From the NCBI RefSeq assembly GCF_033568475.1, contig NC_133120.1, positions 94,940,151-95,004,150 on the forward strand: a stretch of DNA of 64,000 bases, in the 5' to 3' direction. Position numbers and translations under genes: made by a program. The number at the start of each line of letters is the position of its first letter. Position 1 is the stretch's first letter. Positions 11,535 to 22,931 of this stretch are shown piece by piece. The stretch comes from Henckelia pumila (lineage: Eukaryota > Streptophyta > Magnoliopsida > Lamiales > Gesneriaceae). The notes beneath the pieces were generated by a model, which was not told the DNA's origin, did no database searches, and worked only from the letters and a program-made list of their open reading frames with translations.

Positions 11535-11954
11535 TCAAAGCCAAAGAGCTCCGGCCGCCTTGAGGAGAGGAATAAGAGTGCCGTTTATATGGCAAGCCAA
11601 GACATTCTCGATGCCGCCCAAGAACTTGCCGCCCACGAAAACCGCCGGGATGGGCTGAAGACGAGCGGAGCCGCCGGAGAGGCTGCGGAGCAGGGCTTGG
11701 ATATCACGGCCAGTGGAGTCTCGGTCGAGCTCCACGATGGCGGGGCCAACGCCGAGGCCGAAAAGCAGCTGCTTCACCACATGGCACATGCAGCAACCGC
11801 TGACGGTGAACACGACCACCGCGTTGCTGGAAACCAAGACACTCAGTTTCTCACAAACTCCTTTCATTTTCTCAGCCGTATATTCTCCGGCGCCGCCTCC
11901 GGCTTTTACTATAAGGGATGATGCATCGACTTTCGCTATCTGCATGTTGTGCAT
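11535..11954 (-). CDS. CC-type (ROXY-like) glutaredoxin, intronless
   Basis: A 139-residue single-exon protein with the thioredoxin fold typical of plant CC-type glutaredoxins. The active-site CCMC is at residues 54-57 after a VVVFTVSG strand. A glutathione-binding IPAVFVGGK-FLGG segment follows near residues 100-113, and the C-terminus is ALWL, the motif by which ROXY proteins contact TGA-type bZIP factors and TOPLESS-like corepressors. These proteins repress transcription of developmental, stress or nitrogen-response genes in nucleus and cytosol. The longer frame back to 12020 is rejected because its first Met codon overlaps a TATA-like TATAAAT (12011-12017, minus). A second possible start is at 11945 (MQ..., as in many relatives). 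The coding region is GC-rich compared with its flanks. Which ROXY member it is cannot be told. Confidence 0.93.
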   Translation of the reverse strand: MHNMQIAKVDASSLIVKAGGGAGEYTAEKMKGVCEKLSVLVSSNAVVVFTVSGCCMCHVVKQLLFGLGVGPAIVELDRDSTGRDIQALLRSLSGGSARLQPIPAVFVGGKFLGGIENVLACHINGTLIPLLKAAGALWL

Positions 11955-12010
11955 TTTAGGTGTGTAGTAAATGAAAACTTGGCAAGCGACAGAAAGGAAT
12001 AGGCCTCTCA

Positions 12011-12017
12011 ATTTATA
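12011..12017 (-). promoter_or_regulatory. TATA box of the glutaredoxin gene
   Basis: TATAAAT on the minus strand, about 55 bases upstream of the chosen start codon, leaving room for a short leader. It argues against the upstream in-frame ATG. Confidence 0.55.
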
Positions 12018-12128
12018 CAATGTGTCTGTGTGTGGGCCGAAAGTAGAAATTGGAGATTAGTTCAAAAAGGAAAATAATAGGTCTCACGCAGTCGATCTAC
12101 TGTTTTGATATAAAAGATAATATATATT

Positions 12129-12306
12129 GTTAGCTAGGTGGATTTTCAAGTTAGTGAAGTAGGTGAACTCTTGACTAGATGTCAGGAGTTTGATTTATCT
12201 GGCTAACGTAGTTTGCAGACTATTGCGTAAGTTCGGGGGTTTACCCAGTGCGCACCGAAGATAGCAGTTGCGGGTTCTCACGTCAAAAAATAATAATAAT
12301 AATAAT
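12129..12306 (+). mobile_element. Au-like SINE copy 1
   Basis: It has an A-box-like TTAGCTAGGTGG and a degenerate B-box (GGAGTTTGATT). The 3' body is TTTGCAGACTATTGCGTAAGTTCGGGGGTTTACCCAGTGCGCACC..GCAGTTGCGGGTTCTCACGTCA, ending in (AAT)n. This matches the general plan of plant Au SINEs, and two further copies lie in the window. Exact ends were not fixed. Confidence 0.68.
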
Positions 12307-12440
12307 GTTTTATGTGTTACATTCAATAAAAAAATTTCTCTTAGAAAATTGAACCGTGAATACCATTTTATATTAGTTTTTGTGAAAGGAAAATAAAAGG
12401 ACAGAGTGATTTCATTTCTGAAACACTGGACGGTGGACAC

Positions 12441-13916
12441 TGTATGAATAAATTATGTCCCATGACATATTAATATCACTCACAATTTTTTATTTTTATT
12501 TTTCTTGTATGCAAAGTCTCAATCTATTATGTTATTTTATAATTTGTCACAAAATATGTTTAACAACGTAATGATAACGTGTCTCTTATTTATTTGATCT
12601 AGGGGAGGGGACACCCGAGAAAAACATCAAAACAGTCTAATTTCTTCTAATAATTAGTCTTCTGCCGATACCAACATTGACCTAATGAAAACAAGACTCT
12701 TATTTATTAAATTCACATTATCACTCTCAATTGAAATTCATTTGTCTGTGGGTTATTAATTGGGTACCTATTTTAATGATAAGACCATACGTGACACTAT
12801 TAACATGCATAAGTTGTGATCATCATGTTCTGATACGGATGTGATATCTCTGTTTTCTATTATTGGGTTAATCGAGAAATTAAAATTGAGTGTGAAAAAT
12901 TAGTTTCAAACTCCTCGATCCTACATAATTTTCATTTCAACATCTTAAACTTACAAATCCAAAATCATAGTTTATATTAATTTAATTGATTCTCATTTTA
13001 AATTATTTAGTACGCATCAAATCGTAACGACCATGGATTTCAACTAAAAAATTACTTTCTAAAACCAATCCCAAAAAGCTCTCATCGAAGAAAAGAGTGA
13101 TTTACGTCAGCTTCAAACGGTGAATAATCAATCATATTTTGTTAAAAGCCTAAATGGAACACCGACGACAGTCAAAAACCGCAATGAGTGGCATATAATT
13201 TGGCATGGCTCCACAGATAAAGATGACAGTAGAAATACGATCAAACTGTGGCAGGCAGTTACAGTCACTGAACTAACAAAGACCATTAATGGCGTGCGAC
13301 AAGCGCTGATCTCATCACACTGACGAAGGCTGGGGGAGTGCTTTTTTGCAGACGGCGTGGCAGAGCATTAGCATCATCCCTCATACGGATCGCATGGAAA
13401 TCCCCTCTTTTATTTCCAGGATTATATATATATATATATATATAAGCCCTAATTGCTTCTTTTGTGCATACAATCGTCGCAGACAAACGGATACAGAGGT
13501 GCAGAGATTTGGGATTCAAAGCGATTTGCTGTGGCTCGAAGATACCGACAGGTAGCTAGACAAGTCGTTCTTTTCAGGATCAACGAGATTGAAGCTTTTA
13601 TAAAGTAATGCCTTTAATTCGCCTTCTGCACCAGTCCGCCATTGATATTGATGCAATCACACGCTAGCTGTCTGCTAATTACTTATCCATCTATATAATA
13701 CACACACATATGTATATGTTTTTCAAGTTTTATAAGTAATAAACATATATAAATAGTTTTATATATATATATATAAAATGTTTGAGAAACAAATTTCTAC
13801 AGTAACAACCTGCTGATGCCTCCGAAATGCATCAAGTTAAAAGTTTTCTTTCCCAGAGCATCTCTTCTGCAAATTAATTTATTTATGAAAATTATATAAG
13901 CGAAATAACATTTTAG
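12441..13916. other. Intergenic region with an isolated promoter-like site
   Basis: No gene recognised. A (TA)n run at about 13424-13444 ends in TATATAAGCCCTAATTGC, which looks like a promoter followed by a moderately GC-rich ~110-base transcript-like segment up to a GT at 13551. No convincing downstream exon was found. The small overlapping frames here lack family resemblance. Confidence 0.4.
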
Positions 13917-14063
13917 ATGGTGAAAAAATAATCCGGACAGTCAGGAGTTTGATTCCTCCTATCAACGCCTTACCTAGCTAGTGTAGTTTGCTCTACTGCG
14001 TTAGTCCAGAGATTTCCAGTGGCCACCAAAAAATAACGGTTATGGTTCCTCAGATCATAAAAT
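13917..14063 (+). mobile_element. Au-like SINE copy 2 (diverged)
   Basis: It has a B-box-like GGAGTTTGATTCCTCC and the 3' body TAGTGTAGTTTGCTCTACTGCGTTAGTCCAGAGATTTCCAGTGGCCACC..AACGGTTATGGTTCCTCAGATCATAAAATAAA, parallel to the copies at 12129 and 53478. More diverged than copy 1. Confidence 0.6.
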
Positions 14064-15797
14064 AAATTATCCAAACATAATTATATATATTTTATATGAA
14101 AATTTATTCACATGGAATTATACTTTATATTTATAATATTATATAGGTATAGAGTTATTTGCACTAAAAGCATATGTGAAATATCATAAATATCAATTTC
14201 GTTCAAATGAAAGTTAAAATGACGTCTAACTAACACCTTGACATTTTATAAATATTGCACGATTTGCCATTGCTTATGCTCTTACTCAACCTTCTTGTGT
14301 GATCTGAAAAATTAAATTTTGATGGATGTGTATTGTGCGAATTGGAAAATATCATATATCAAAAAAAGTTTATTTTGTACAGTCAGCATAGTATTATTCA
14401 AATTTTGGTTTTGTAATTGCAACAAGAACACAGTGTTTAAAAAATCGTATTAACTAAGATAAATCATGAAATTTTTATAAAAAAGTCAAGAGCTGAAGTA
14501 GCGATATAACATTTATGGGGTGAAATATGTTTTTCGATATTCACATGAGAATTTAACTTTCTTACTTTTTGTCCTTTGATGCAGATGTAGCATGATCTGA
14601 AATTATATAGCATATCCAATATATGTTGAATGTTTTCAAAACTTTATGAATTTTAAAGATAATTTTATTCAGGAATTTTAAATAAATGGACACGTTTATG
14701 AATTAAAATAGTATTATTATACGTACGTTATGTTAGCCATTATATTTAAAATTATATAAATATCCTAAATATACTTTTGAAATAGTTTTTTTTTTCAAAT
14801 AAATTGTAGGGATAATTTTATAATTTCAAAGTAAACGTGTAATCTTCATTGTACATGTAACATTTTTTGATAAAGTTTGGTAACACTCGAATGAAACATG
14901 CATGAGTAATTTAATGATGTTGTTAGTGTGTGATTGTCCAACGTCGGTTGAATAAAACTCCTGTGAATTGCATATATGAACTTGAACAATCTCCTCACCT
15001 TGAACTAGCAATTGTTATTGAGTTAGATTCGAGTCTACATATCTCAACATGTATGTCATCATCTTGGATGCCCGAAGCCCACTAGAAGATATTATACTGA
15101 GTAGATGGAGAATTTGCGAACCCCACACACACGCTTGATTAGGGATTAGAAAAGACCATCAATATAAACATTCATATAGAATTTAATGTAAGAAGCACAC
15201 ATTATTAAACGGAGCCAGCTCATGAAAATGTTCCATTCGCCGGTGGAAGAGACATCGTACACATAATAAATAGTTTGTTCCATCACTACTTCTGTGAACG
15301 ATAATGAAATATTTCCTTTTCGAGTAAAACAGCAATGGAAATTTAAAGGACACGAAAGTGAATTTCTTTACGAGCCACAAATATTACATACAAATACATA
15401 ACTATGTTTCAGTTGGTGGAGACTAGGCCAATTCTGGGGTCACTTTAAGTTTTGGTTATTTCAGAGGTGCCGACCCCTCATTCCAGAGACGATTTATGTA
15501 CCATACAGTAATTTATATGCTAGGAAATCATGGCACACGCGGTAAAATTTTTTTTATATATATAAATTTTAAAATGACATTTATCCATTTTTAAGTTGAA
15601 ATTATAGAAATAATTTTTTAATTGAAATGATTAAAGATGATAAACAGATGGAAAGAGATTCGTTAATACACGATACTATAGTAAACTCATAGTTTATTTT
15701 GATAAGATAAGATGGAGAGGTGATTTAAAGAAAACCAAAAATTATATTGTGACCATATTCCCTCTTCCATCAGTATAATGTTTTCATGAATTACTTA
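14064..15797. other. AT-rich intergenic region
   Basis: No gene or RNA recognised apart from the short LTR-like relic at 14921-15049. The small minus-strand frames at 14826-15011 and 15183-15380 show no family features. Confidence 0.45.
14921..15049 (+). repeat. Short LTR/TRIM-like relic
   Basis: It begins TGTTAGTGTGTGATTGTCCAACGTCGG and ends TTAGATTCGAGTCTACATATCTCAACA, with ATATGAACTTGAACAATCTCCTCACCTTGAACTAGC in between. This order of motifs is a common small plant LTR. No matching 5-bp flank was found, so it is probably an old solo copy. Confidence 0.5.
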
Positions 15798-15922
15798 GGT
15801 AGTGTTTGAGAAAACTTCTAAGAAGCAATTCTCAGCTTTTTTTTACAAAATTTTGAAATTTTCTGAAATTTTATGAAGGAAAAACTGAGAATTGCTTTTT
15901 AGAATTTCTCTCAAACACTACC
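15798..15922. mobile_element. Tourist-like MITE, 125 bp (TSD TTA)
   Basis: An almost complete foldback: GGTAGTGTTTGAGAAAACTTCTAAGAAGCAATTCTCAG on the left is repeated in inverted form up to 15922, with a ~35-base AT-rich centre. TTA occurs at both 15795-15797 and 15923-15925. The ends resemble PIF/Harbinger Tourist MITEs. Confidence 0.87.
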
Positions 15923-16013
15923 TTATAGTAATATACGCACATAAACACATGTTTATCGTTGAATCAATTAAATTTTAACATGCACAAATAATTTAATTAA
16001 ATACTTGATAAAA

Positions 16014-16600
16014 TGTCTCCAACGAATACCATGTCGCAAAGAATTACACTTTTCCCGACTTTCGTCTCTGTTCGACCAGTCGGTCTCACAGTCAGGCAGG
16101 CTTATACCATTACACACAGGAAGTGCTACTCAAACTGAGCTAAACCCGGACCTTCTTCATATCAGGAGTTGTTAGCTTAATATTCAACTTTCCTCCTTCG
16201 AACTTCACTATCTGGCTATCGAGTTAATCCTCAATCTTTCTCTTTCTGTTATGGTGTAATTGCGCTCTGTCGGTGACAACCTCCTACTCCACAGTGGAAT
16301 AATCTAGTTTGGAAGGCCCCCCCGTAAGCCCTAAAAGCGTGGGGGGGGGGGGGGGGTGTATTTGAGGACTGAGAGCTACTAGAGAGAGAGATATCGGTAG
16401 TTTTCCGGTCGTACCCAAACAATAATATTCCAGAGGAAAATGCACCTAAGATCAAATATTTCGAGCATCCTAATCGCAACCTCTAGAAGGAGTGAAAGCA
16501 CCCCTTAGTTAGGATGGGATTGAGATGGAATGAATAGAGGGATCCTGGACAGATTAAGAAACCGTTTCATTTGTCTTGAGGTCATTTCCAACCTAGATAA
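16014..16600 (-). other. Possible organelle-derived insert
   Basis: This block is less AT-rich than its flanks. On the minus strand, 16055-16117 reads like large-subunit rRNA: TGTAATGGTATAAGCCTG, then CCTGACTGTGAGACCGAC, then CGAACAGAGACGAAAGTCGG, as recalled for bacterial-type and plant mitochondrial LSU rRNA. The adjoining TTTAGCTCAGTTTGAGTAGCAC resembles a tRNA D-arm. The match stops abruptly on the 3' side, so it would be a short rearranged fragment. The call relies on remembered rRNA sequence, without a search. Confidence 0.42.
16341..16356 (+). repeat. 16-base poly-G tract
   Basis: Sixteen consecutive G shortly after a run of seven C (about 16318-16324). Unusual in this AT-rich neighbourhood. 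Confidence 0.95.
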
Positions 16601-16756
16601 ATCTGTTTTAATGGAAGTTATGTACTAGTATAATATAATTTTTACATCAAATACAACGTTTATTTCAGTTCATTTACTTCAAATTTTACACCAAAAGTTC
16701 AAAATTAATGTTCATCAAAATATTCATTTCATCCCTTTGACGGTTAATGAAATCCT

Positions 16757-16882
16757 ACACTAAGGGTAATACACAATTATGGATCTAATGTTTCATATTT
16801 CTACACATAAGCGTAATTAATGATATATTATTAATGTGACGAATCATGAGATATTAGATCTATGATTAAGATAATACACTTA
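16757..16882. mobile_element. MITE relic related to 7780-7940
   Basis: The ends CTAAGGGTAATAC and (other strand) CTAAGTGTATTATC are inverted. The interior shares TTCTACACATA.GCGTAATTAAT.ATATATT and TGACGAATCATGAGATATTAGATCTATGATT with the copy at 7780-7940. It abuts the next MITE at 16883. Confidence 0.55.
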
Positions 16883-17228
16883 GGTACCATTTGGTACATG
16901 AGATGAAAGTGGGATGAGACACAAATTTTTACTCATCTCATGTTTCTCTCATTTTTTGTTAACTCAATGATATCTCATGGCCCGGTATGAGATTAGATGT
17001 AGGTTGATGACAAATACCTCTCCACCCATGGTATTAGTGGAGGATGAGTGTCATATAAGTGACATTGTGTGAAATTAACAATGATAATTAAGAGAATAAA
17101 CACAATAATCCTACAAAATAAAAAACATACAAAACAACATATTATTCATAACTATGTCTTGCTTATCCATATCTCATCATGTTTTTATTCATCTATCGTA
17201 CATCTCATCCATAATACCAAACGGTATC
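16883..17228. mobile_element. Tourist-like MITE, 346 bp (TSD TTA)
   Basis: The left end GGTACCATTTGGTACATGAG and the right end read on the other strand (GATACCGTTTGGTATTATGG) are inverted repeats. TTA flanks both sides (16880-16882, 17229-17231). The interior shows sub-terminal repetition of CATCTCAT. Non-coding. Confidence 0.78.
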
Positions 17229-17449
17229 TTAAGATATGTTAAACTGTGCCCCTTTAACATCACATACTAATTTGGAACTTAATTAATTCGAAAGTAACAT
17301 TTTGATCCGGACGTTTTTGAGATGTCGATAATAACCAATTAATGACAAGTATTTTTTATTGTGTGGATCCTATTTCAACGAGGATCCACTTACAAGTTAC
17401 ATGTTTTGCTTTTATTGCCATGTCAATAGTTACTCCATGTATTGTTGGC

Positions 17450-18308
17450 TAGGGCTGGCAAAAAATACCGAAATTCTATCATACCACCTTTACCGTACCG
17501 AAAAAAACCAAAAATATCGAAATTTTCGGTACGGTATCGGTATCGGAAATTTCGGTATCGAAATCTTCGGTACGATATGCGATATTCGGTACTAGGGATG
17601 TCAATTTTCTCCGAACCCGATGGAGAATCCGATACCCGACCCGAATGGAGGAGGGTATGGAGGTGTTTTTTGGACCCGATTAAATAAATGGTTAAATGTG
17701 TATGGGGATCTCGTATATGGATATGAAGGCGGATGTAGTGATATCCTACCCATACCCGACCCGATACCCGATTAAATATAATATAAATATAAATTTATAT
17801 TTATTTACATATTAATTTATATTAAAGAAATTCTGATTTAATTTTTTTTGTTGAATTATGTTAGTTGGATTTAACAATGAAAATTATTAATATAAATCTA
17901 ACGCTGTTTTGTAGGATAATAATGTTGAGATAAATTATTTACAATATTTTGTTATTTCTTATAATTCTTAGGTTATTAGGTTATTGATTTCTTTTATCTT
18001 TTATTTTTTTTCTTATAAATTTGATATAAAATCTGATAAATAAGCATATTTTTATCAAAATAATTCAAATTTGAACAAATGTATTTGTATGAGGTAGATA
18101 GATAAATGGGGAATGGGTAGGGTATGGATATCCAATACTCCGATGGGTATGAGGATGATGATGAAATTGAATACTCGATGGGTATATGGGTATGGGGATG
18201 GATTTAATAAATGGGTATGGGGATGTATACGTGATATCCTACCCATACCCGACTTATTGTCATTCCTATTCGGTACGGTATGCGGTATACCGTACCGAAC
18301 CACCCCTA
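17450..18308. mobile_element. Outer hAT-type MITE, split by another (TSD TTGYTGGC)
   Basis: The left end TAGGGCTGGCAAAAAATACCG and the right end (other strand) TAGGGGTGGTTCGGTACGG are inverted and rich in TTTCGGTACGG motifs. The 8-bp flanks TTGTTGGC (17442-17449) and TTGCTGGC (18309-18316) differ at one base. Without the inner insertion it is about 175 bp long. Confidence 0.8.
17593..18268. mobile_element. Inner hAT-type MITE, 676 bp (TSD TTCGGTAC)
   Basis: Perfect 8-bp duplications TTCGGTAC at 17585-17592 and 18269-18276 lie within the outer element. The ends are TAGGGATGTCAATTTTC and (other strand) TAGGAATGACAATAAGTC. Sub-terminal regions carry inverted CATACCCGACCCGATACCCG-type motifs. 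Non-coding. Confidence 0.88.
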
Positions 18309-18635
18309 TTGCTGGCTGTAAAACCGATGATGAATTTATTTGTCTTTCTGTTGAATTTTTTCCATTGCTCGATACATAATTTAATATAAGCCAACGATTT
18401 TTTTTGGTGTTTTATAATACATTTTTTCTTATCTTTTATTTAATATATTAATAAATTTAACAATATCTATCAGATAATGATAAAAATACTATGTTGCATT
18501 AATATTTTATTATTCATTTGTTCGTTAAATCAAACCATTCATAAATTATTTATAATTATAAAAAATAAATATTCGAAATACCATAAAGAGTTAGACATCT
18601 ATTATAAACTTAATAATAATATAATTATAATTATA

Positions 18636-18665
18636 CTAGGTATGAGCACCTCAATACTTGAGGTG
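18636..18665 (-). other. Helitron 3' terminus (hairpin and CTAG)
   Basis: Stem arms are at 18647-18654 and 18658-18665 with a 3-base loop, and CTAG is at 18636-18639. In rolling-circle transposition this hairpin acts as the termination signal; that is family knowledge. Confidence 0.92.
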
Positions 18666-19607
18666 TTGGCCCAAGTTTATAGGTTATAGCAGTTCAATTA
18701 TATACATTATTCACAATAGATGTTGGATTCCAAATTTGAAAACGGGACATGCTCAGAAACACAGGAGATTCATTCTCAAATACTGGGAGGAAAAAACCCT
18801 ATTACATTTGAAGTATAGTTAGAAGCAAAAACAGATTACATTTTCAGTATGCTAACCAGACGAAATTGCCAATTCAGTCCAAAAAAATGGCTGAATTTTT
18901 CCGTTAAACGTAGTAATCAAAAGCAGTACTTAAGTTAATAGTATAAAAAACCAGATGCAAAAATTTCATCACTGTCGGTTACCATTGTATCAAGTGAGTT
19001 GATTTTTTCATGTTATTATTTTGTTTTTAATATGTTCCAAGAGCAGCTGAACATAAGTTGTGGAATTGAGCAAAAGGGGGGAAACCGAGAACAAACTTCA
19101 TTGTATTTTCTTCAGTCACTGTTGGCGAAAGTCGATTTCGTTGGTTATATTGGTTCTTTCCTGTTAACATGTGCCAATGTCAACAAATCATGAATGAAAA
19201 ATCATCCGTGTAATTTCATCAATAAGTGAAACAAAATTTTAAGGCAAATAACTTTGATATTTGGTGGATGAAAAAAAGAAGCCAACCAGTCCTTAAAAGA
19301 ATTATACTAAAATCATAATGTCTGTAAAATATTAGAGAAGTGAAATCATAAGAAGACAATGCAAGGTACTAAATGTGTTTGAAAACGCATTATACCAGAT
19401 TTGACTGAAAATAATATACGAAATTATTGTTTTTCTGCGTTCAACATATGCCAATGTTCACAAGTTAGAAATGCTAATAATTATTGCAGAAATAAAAGCA
19501 TAAGAGGACAATGGAAGGTACTAATAGCGTTTGAAAATGCGGTGTACCATAGTTTAATGAAATAATATACGAAGATATGAAGAGCATTTGTACTTACAGC
19601 AAGTATC

Positions 19608-22600
19608 TTAGTCTTGTTTGGTATGTTTTGTGGCTCTGTGTCCAAAATCTTCTTTCGAGTCAAGGGTTCTTTTACTTGTTGAACCGAGTTCCTGTTCAAC
19701 TGGAGTTATTGAAAGCTGATTTCTTTCTGCTTTTGTGGTGCTTTCTTGAGAATCAGACATGGGCATATCTGAAAGCATTTCTTTGTGAGCATGTAAGGAA
19801 GAACTTCTTTCTTCTGAACTGTGAGATGTTGATGATGACTCGGAGGATGGGAGACATGATATTACTGTATTGCGTATGAATGTTGTTCCTCTTGTGTTTG
19901 TCCGAATGTTAAAAAGATATTGTGAATCTTTGAATTTCTTGTTGAGCTCATCAATGTTGAAATGTGTTTCCTATGATAGATGGTGAGAATAAGTTTTAGC
20001 AAATATAAGAAGCGAGAATGATTGTAATTGTAAAATGGATTTCATTGAGTATATACCTCTTCATCTGTTTTGATGATGTTTTCACTTGATACTCCTAGTA
20101 ATATCTCTGTTTCTTCATTTTGTACATGGACAATTAAATTTCCAGTTCCATCGGGTAATTCTGCTTCGAAGCTTAACCTATGTAAATGTATTAAGTTATA
20201 ATGTATTATTGCTATAATTTGTACAAAAAAATGAATAGCTTAGGTTTTGAAGCTGTGATGAACACTTACATTGGTTTTGGACTGCTGAAATCGTTATTGC
20301 AGAATAAACAAGTGAAATCGTATCCGTATGCAGCACCTGAAGGTTTAGAACAACCTGGGCAAGATAAACAGTACAAACGGTGTCCTGAATTTGTAATCTT
20401 TAGTGTCGCTTTTATCCAGAATGATTTCACCTGTGCATTAAACGAAGTTACATTAATAGTGATTTGGGGAGTTCATTGTTAGGGAAGGTAAGATGCGAAT
20501 AAATGTAAAATAACCGTTTCAGTCAAGCTTAAGATTTGGCTAATTTTGCGGATACGGGAATTTGTGGGTCGATCCATGTTATGTGATGTTTTTTTGTAAA
20601 GTTTTTGGGAGACAATACTGTCGACATATTCTCCGTTGGCTTTAATCATGAGATATTGTTCATATAATATAAAAACAGGATTATTATAGTTGTGTGGAAA
20701 TTGTGTACTGCTGTGTGGTATGTTCTTAGAATAAATATTATTGTGAAATAATGAAAGGTCAAACAACCACTATGTTGTTAATTTAATCTCAAAAAATACA
20801 AAGAATATGGAAAAAGTTTCAGTCTTGGGGCATACAAATTGCATTTACCTCGTTCGACAATATTAAACATATTAAATTTGAAATTGAAAAACAATTAATC
20901 TAATATTATATCTATAATTGTTGGATTTAAGAGAGCCATCCTGAGTGTTATATTGCGATGTAACGCTGAAATCCATACTATCTATCAAATCAAGAGAGTC
21001 AAAAAAATATTCTAAAAAAAAATGGAATAGCTTCATTCAATTCAAAAAAGCTTAACTCTTTTTTTTTTGTGAGTAATGCAAGATTGTTAGCCGAGTCAAA
21101 TATCTAAATCTGCATTTTATGTTAATTGTAAAATCCAATTTATCTATTATATGAAGAGACTTGAAGCAACACAATATTAAAGGCATAATAGCTTTACTTA
21201 AAACAGACAACAAGTAGCTTAGCATGACTTCCTTCTTTTTGAGCCAATGCAAAATTTATATTTTCACTATACGTATGGTCAGATGTAATCTGTTAGCCAA
21301 TCAAAGGTATTTGAACTTAATTGAATTGGAAAAGTTTTCATTCAACTTCATGGCCACTAATAAATAGTTGAAATATTAATAATCGATAAATATCTCCAAA
21401 TAAATTAGTAGAGTATACATTTTTATTTGGTTAACTGAGAGCTGTAAAATAAATATTTAGTTCAAAGAGCAGCATAAGACATAATGTTTATTGCAAGTGA
21501 AAATAGTTACTTTTACCAGTAACTATATAATAAGTACAAGATGAAGGAAATAAATAATGAAGATATGGATTACCATAGTCTTAGTTCTTCAGTTGGTGGA
21601 ATTGGCGGTTTGAAAATAACAGTACTGTTCGGTACTGTTGCAATGGATAGCCCTGGCATAATATTTTTTTGTCAGTACAAATGAAAGATGTAATTATAAT
21701 GTACAGGAATATGACATAAATTATTTTTGAATAGTTGAAATAGGAAGAGAATATTATACCGTAGAAAGTGTTTACAGAAAGTCGCATTCCTAATATTATA
21801 GGCATGTTGTGAATGTTCTCGGTCAAATAAGTTGCCTCACTGTGTAAAAACTCTTCCCATAATGTTAGAATTAGAGGTTTCTGTCTGTATGTATAATGCA
21901 AAGGTGAGTCGAATTAGAAACAATTGGGTTGATCTTTTTAATGTATAACAAAGAAGACTAAACAATTTACTCTTCATTGACGACTACAAATTCTTGCAAG
22001 TGTTTTTTAGTTCTTTGAACTAATCGTGGTGGAAACACATGTATGACAGCGCAGAGGAGATTTGAGGCAAAACAAATAAGTTCAGAATATGTGAGTGACT
22101 TCATATACAAATAACACAAAAAATTAGAAGATAACTTAGCTGATTTGTTTGTTTGGTGCATTTGTTAGTTCAGGACATTGGCCGAATGATGTGAGGTCAT
22201 AAATGCCTTCAATTGGAAGCTTATGTTCTTTGGCTGCCATTTTAATATAAGTACTCCTGCTAAGGATGATTTGGTGTTTAGCAGCAGCTAGAATTGGCGT
22301 GCTTTCAGTTATTGTTTTGATTTTGCCGTTTCCCACATAGTAGGTTTTGAATAACTCATGTAACGAATTTAGTTGTTCTACATCTTGTTCATAGACTATG
22401 CACTGCATGCTTCCATTCTGCTTAAATGAGTAATAAATGTTAAAAACAACGATGTTATGGTTGTTTATTGAAAGAAGTGAACGGATTTTACCTCTTTGTC
22501 AACGAATACAATTTTTTGCTGTCTGCCCCATTTGGTATGTATAATAGGGGTTTTTTTTGCAACCACAACTTTGACAAACCAGTTTTGCATTTCTGGTTTT

Positions 22601-22636
22601 AGATTTAGCAGGGTTGTGCATTTGTCTTCAATTGAT
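19608..22636 (-). pseudogene. Helitron RPA1-like single-stranded DNA-binding protein, multi-exon
   Basis: OB-fold regions of replication protein A large subunit appear in order. DBD-A: 22492-22636 (NWFVKVVV..KIVFVDKE) and from 22417 down to about 22140 (MQCIVYEQDV..LFKTYYV). DBD-B: up to about 21971 (VFPPRLVQ..EFVVVNEE), 21760-21884 (LTLWEEF..YLTENIHNMPIIL) and 21574-21652. DBD-C: about 20515-20700, then 20270-20430 with a C4 zinc-finger pattern (CLSCPGC..FTCLFC). C-terminal exons: 20057-20177 and 19608-19970, ending in a Ser/Lys-rich tail and TAA. Phases agree across most of the GT-AG introns. The junctions after 22140 and before 20700 are unresolved, and no ATG-bearing first exon was found. 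It would bind displaced single strands during Helitron transposition. It is marked pseudogene because the start is missing and its RepHel partner is broken. Confidence 0.75.
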
Positions 22637-22926
22637 CTGCATGAGGAGAAGAGAAGAAGGTTAAAATTGAATGACAATAGGAAATTTTAGTGTTTATTTG
22701 AAATTATAATTTAGCTACTGTCAATAAATATTACAAATGAAATTAAATAAATGTGCAATAATTGAAGTTAGTTATAATTTATACTTCTTTTATGTTTACT
22801 GGGAAAATAACTTAAATTATTAATTTGTATTCTAAAATTTGAAATAACGAGGTTTAGGAATATATATTATATAGAATTAAATGTATGTAAGGAGGAGCAA
22901 AATAATAAAAATAAACAAGGGGTTAC
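22637..22926 (-). other. Intron joining RepHel end to the RPA1-like exon (predicted)
   Basis: A good donor (GAAG|GTAACC) lies just after the RepHel stop, and a strong acceptor (CTTCTTCTCTTCTCCTCATGCAG) just before the first RPA-like exon. Splicing here keeps the RepHel frame, interrupted only by the TAA at 22932-22934. Confidence 0.5.
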
Positions 22927-22931
22927 CTTCG

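Noticed and set aside
11526..11967. Plus-strand frames of 64-131 codons
   Set aside because: Antisense to the glutaredoxin coding region; GC-rich shadow frames.
11955..12020. N-terminal 22-residue extension of the glutaredoxin
   Set aside because: The upstream ATG overlaps the likely TATA box, and the extension is unlike family N-termini.
19608..22636. Host RPA1 gene
   Set aside because: It lies inside the Helitron boundaries, immediately after RepHel, and lacks a start exon.
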